From: Myxococcales bacterium
GTDB lineage: Bacteria > Myxococcota > UBA727 > JABDBI01
Direction of reading: 5' to 3'
Length of the DNA stretch: 64,000 nucleotides
Assembly (NCBI GenBank): GCA_023898405.1
Contig: CP060221.1
Coordinates: 2,247,501 to 2,311,500, forward strand
Below, piece by piece: positions 63,556 through 64,000 of this stretch. Position 1 is the first letter of the stretch. Each line of letters begins with the position of its first letter. The translations under genes and the position numbers were made by a program. Under the pieces are notes generated by a model. It did not search any database and was not told the DNA's origin. It saw nothing but the letters and a program-made list of their open reading frames with translations.

Positions 63556-64000
63556 TTAGTAATTGGGGTTAATGGAAAATCCTGCAGTATTGTTTGGAGC
63601 GTTGAGGATTGGACTTGCTAAGTAAGCCATGCCGCCCGTGGCAATATTAAATGTTACAATGTAGTTGTCAGGCTGAGATCCTGATCCGTTTGGTTTATCA
63701 TTAAGTGCACCATAAACAACACCATTCTTTATATCTAATGCTGTGTATCGTGGATTGTCATTGCCTGGTGCTGTAAATGAGAGCGCTGTAACTGTAGTGG
63801 CAGCACCGGTTGATTGATTGAGTAAGCTTAAGTTGGTTCCACCTGCATGATAGAGATTACCCGACGCATCATGAAAGAGGCCATTACCGTTGTCTGTATT
63901 GATGCCTGTTTGTCCAACAGCCGTATATGCACCAGTGCCAAGATTAATGGTTCCAACAGTATCGGGATTACTTCCGCCGTGAGCATAACCCCAAAGCACA
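63556..64000 (-). CDS. C-terminal part of a repetitive, possibly beta-propeller protein (runs off window)
   Basis: The minus-strand frame enters from beyond the window and ends at 63556, showing 148 residues. Strand-turn units rich in Gly, Asn, Thr and Ala recur: GTINLGTGAYTAVG, LFHDASGNLYHAGGTNLSLLNQSTGAAT, TALDIKNGVVYGAL and IVTFNIATGGMAYL. This spacing of roughly 40-45 residues and the [LI]..IN..TGA pattern suggest beta-propeller blades, probably extracellular. The N-terminus, and any signal or anchor, is not visible. Confidence 0.6.
   Translation of the reverse strand, partial: VLWGYAHGGSNPDTVGTINLGTGAYTAVGQTGINTDNGNGLFHDASGNLYHAGGTNLSLLNQSTGAATTVTALSFTAPGNDNPRYTALDIKNGVVYGALNDKPNGSGSQPDNYIVTFNIATGGMAYLASPILNAPNNTAGFSINPNY

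Noticed and set aside
1..64000. CRISPR arrays, rRNA or tRNA genes
   Set aside because: Reading the gaps showed no regularly spaced direct repeats and no rRNA- or tRNA-like sequence; a covariance-model scan would be needed to exclude them fully.

Overview
The window looks like part of the chromosome of a low-GC Gram-negative bacterium. Many products carry lipoprotein or Sec signals, and there are a NagZ muropeptide hexosaminidase, a lytic transglycosylase and an outer-membrane-barrel-like protein. The core genes fit a deltaproteobacterial-grade lineage (Myxococcota or Bdellovibrionota-like): type 2 IPP isomerase, a four-gene Gld-like ABC/DUF4340 cluster, a Kgd-type fused 2-oxoglutarate dehydrogenase and 5-aminolevulinate synthase. 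That placement is an inference from gene families, not a phylogeny. Several products suggest life with a eukaryotic host: a lipoprotein with a complete USP-type deubiquitinase domain, an exported ankyrin protein, a DUF2608-like exported protein, exported RNase D-like domains and a lone SctV/FlhA-type export gate.

Layout. 1-5.7 kb: edge-truncated GMC oxidoreductase, exported aldo/keto-reductase-like protein, yaiI, and a large zinc-metalloprotease lipoprotein. 6-18 kb: metabolism and transport, with kgd, a C39-like lipoprotein, brnQ behind a terminator-bearing leader, a fused branched-chain 2-oxoacid dehydrogenase E1, an ATP-grasp-like protein with a degraded metal site, and a DUF47-Pit phosphate uptake pair. 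18-27 kb: an accessory stretch of exported proteins (NlpC/P60, a frameshifted gene, small Cys-containing proteins, GH31 glycosidase, ankyrin protein, barrel-like protein) with structured noncoding DNA. 27-32 kb: a decayed IS1-family fragment, hemA (ALAS), an IS1-family element with matching inverted repeats, and a very AT-rich Lys/Asn-rich exported protein. 32-38 kb: a minus-strand run of Opp/Dpp substrate-binding protein and two permeases, nagZ and a SerA-like dehydrogenase. 38-47 kb: lytic transglycosylase, fni, two exported unknowns, putP, rpsU, ribF and sctV. 47-50 kb: pyrH-frr, a small lipoprotein and the USP lipoprotein. 50-64 kb: clpB, acyl-CoA dehydrogenase, the ABC/Gld cluster, an exported tandem RNase D-like protein, a COG2509-like flavoprotein and an edge-truncated repetitive protein.

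How it fits together. BrnQ uptake, the fused BCKDH E1, acyl-CoA dehydrogenase and Kgd outline import and oxidation of branched-chain amino acids into the TCA cycle. Opp/Dpp, NagZ, the lytic transglycosylase and NlpC/P60 suggest wall turnover with peptide recovery. A dispersed imperfect palindrome of about 110 bp lies just after stop codons at two places, with probable fragments at three more.
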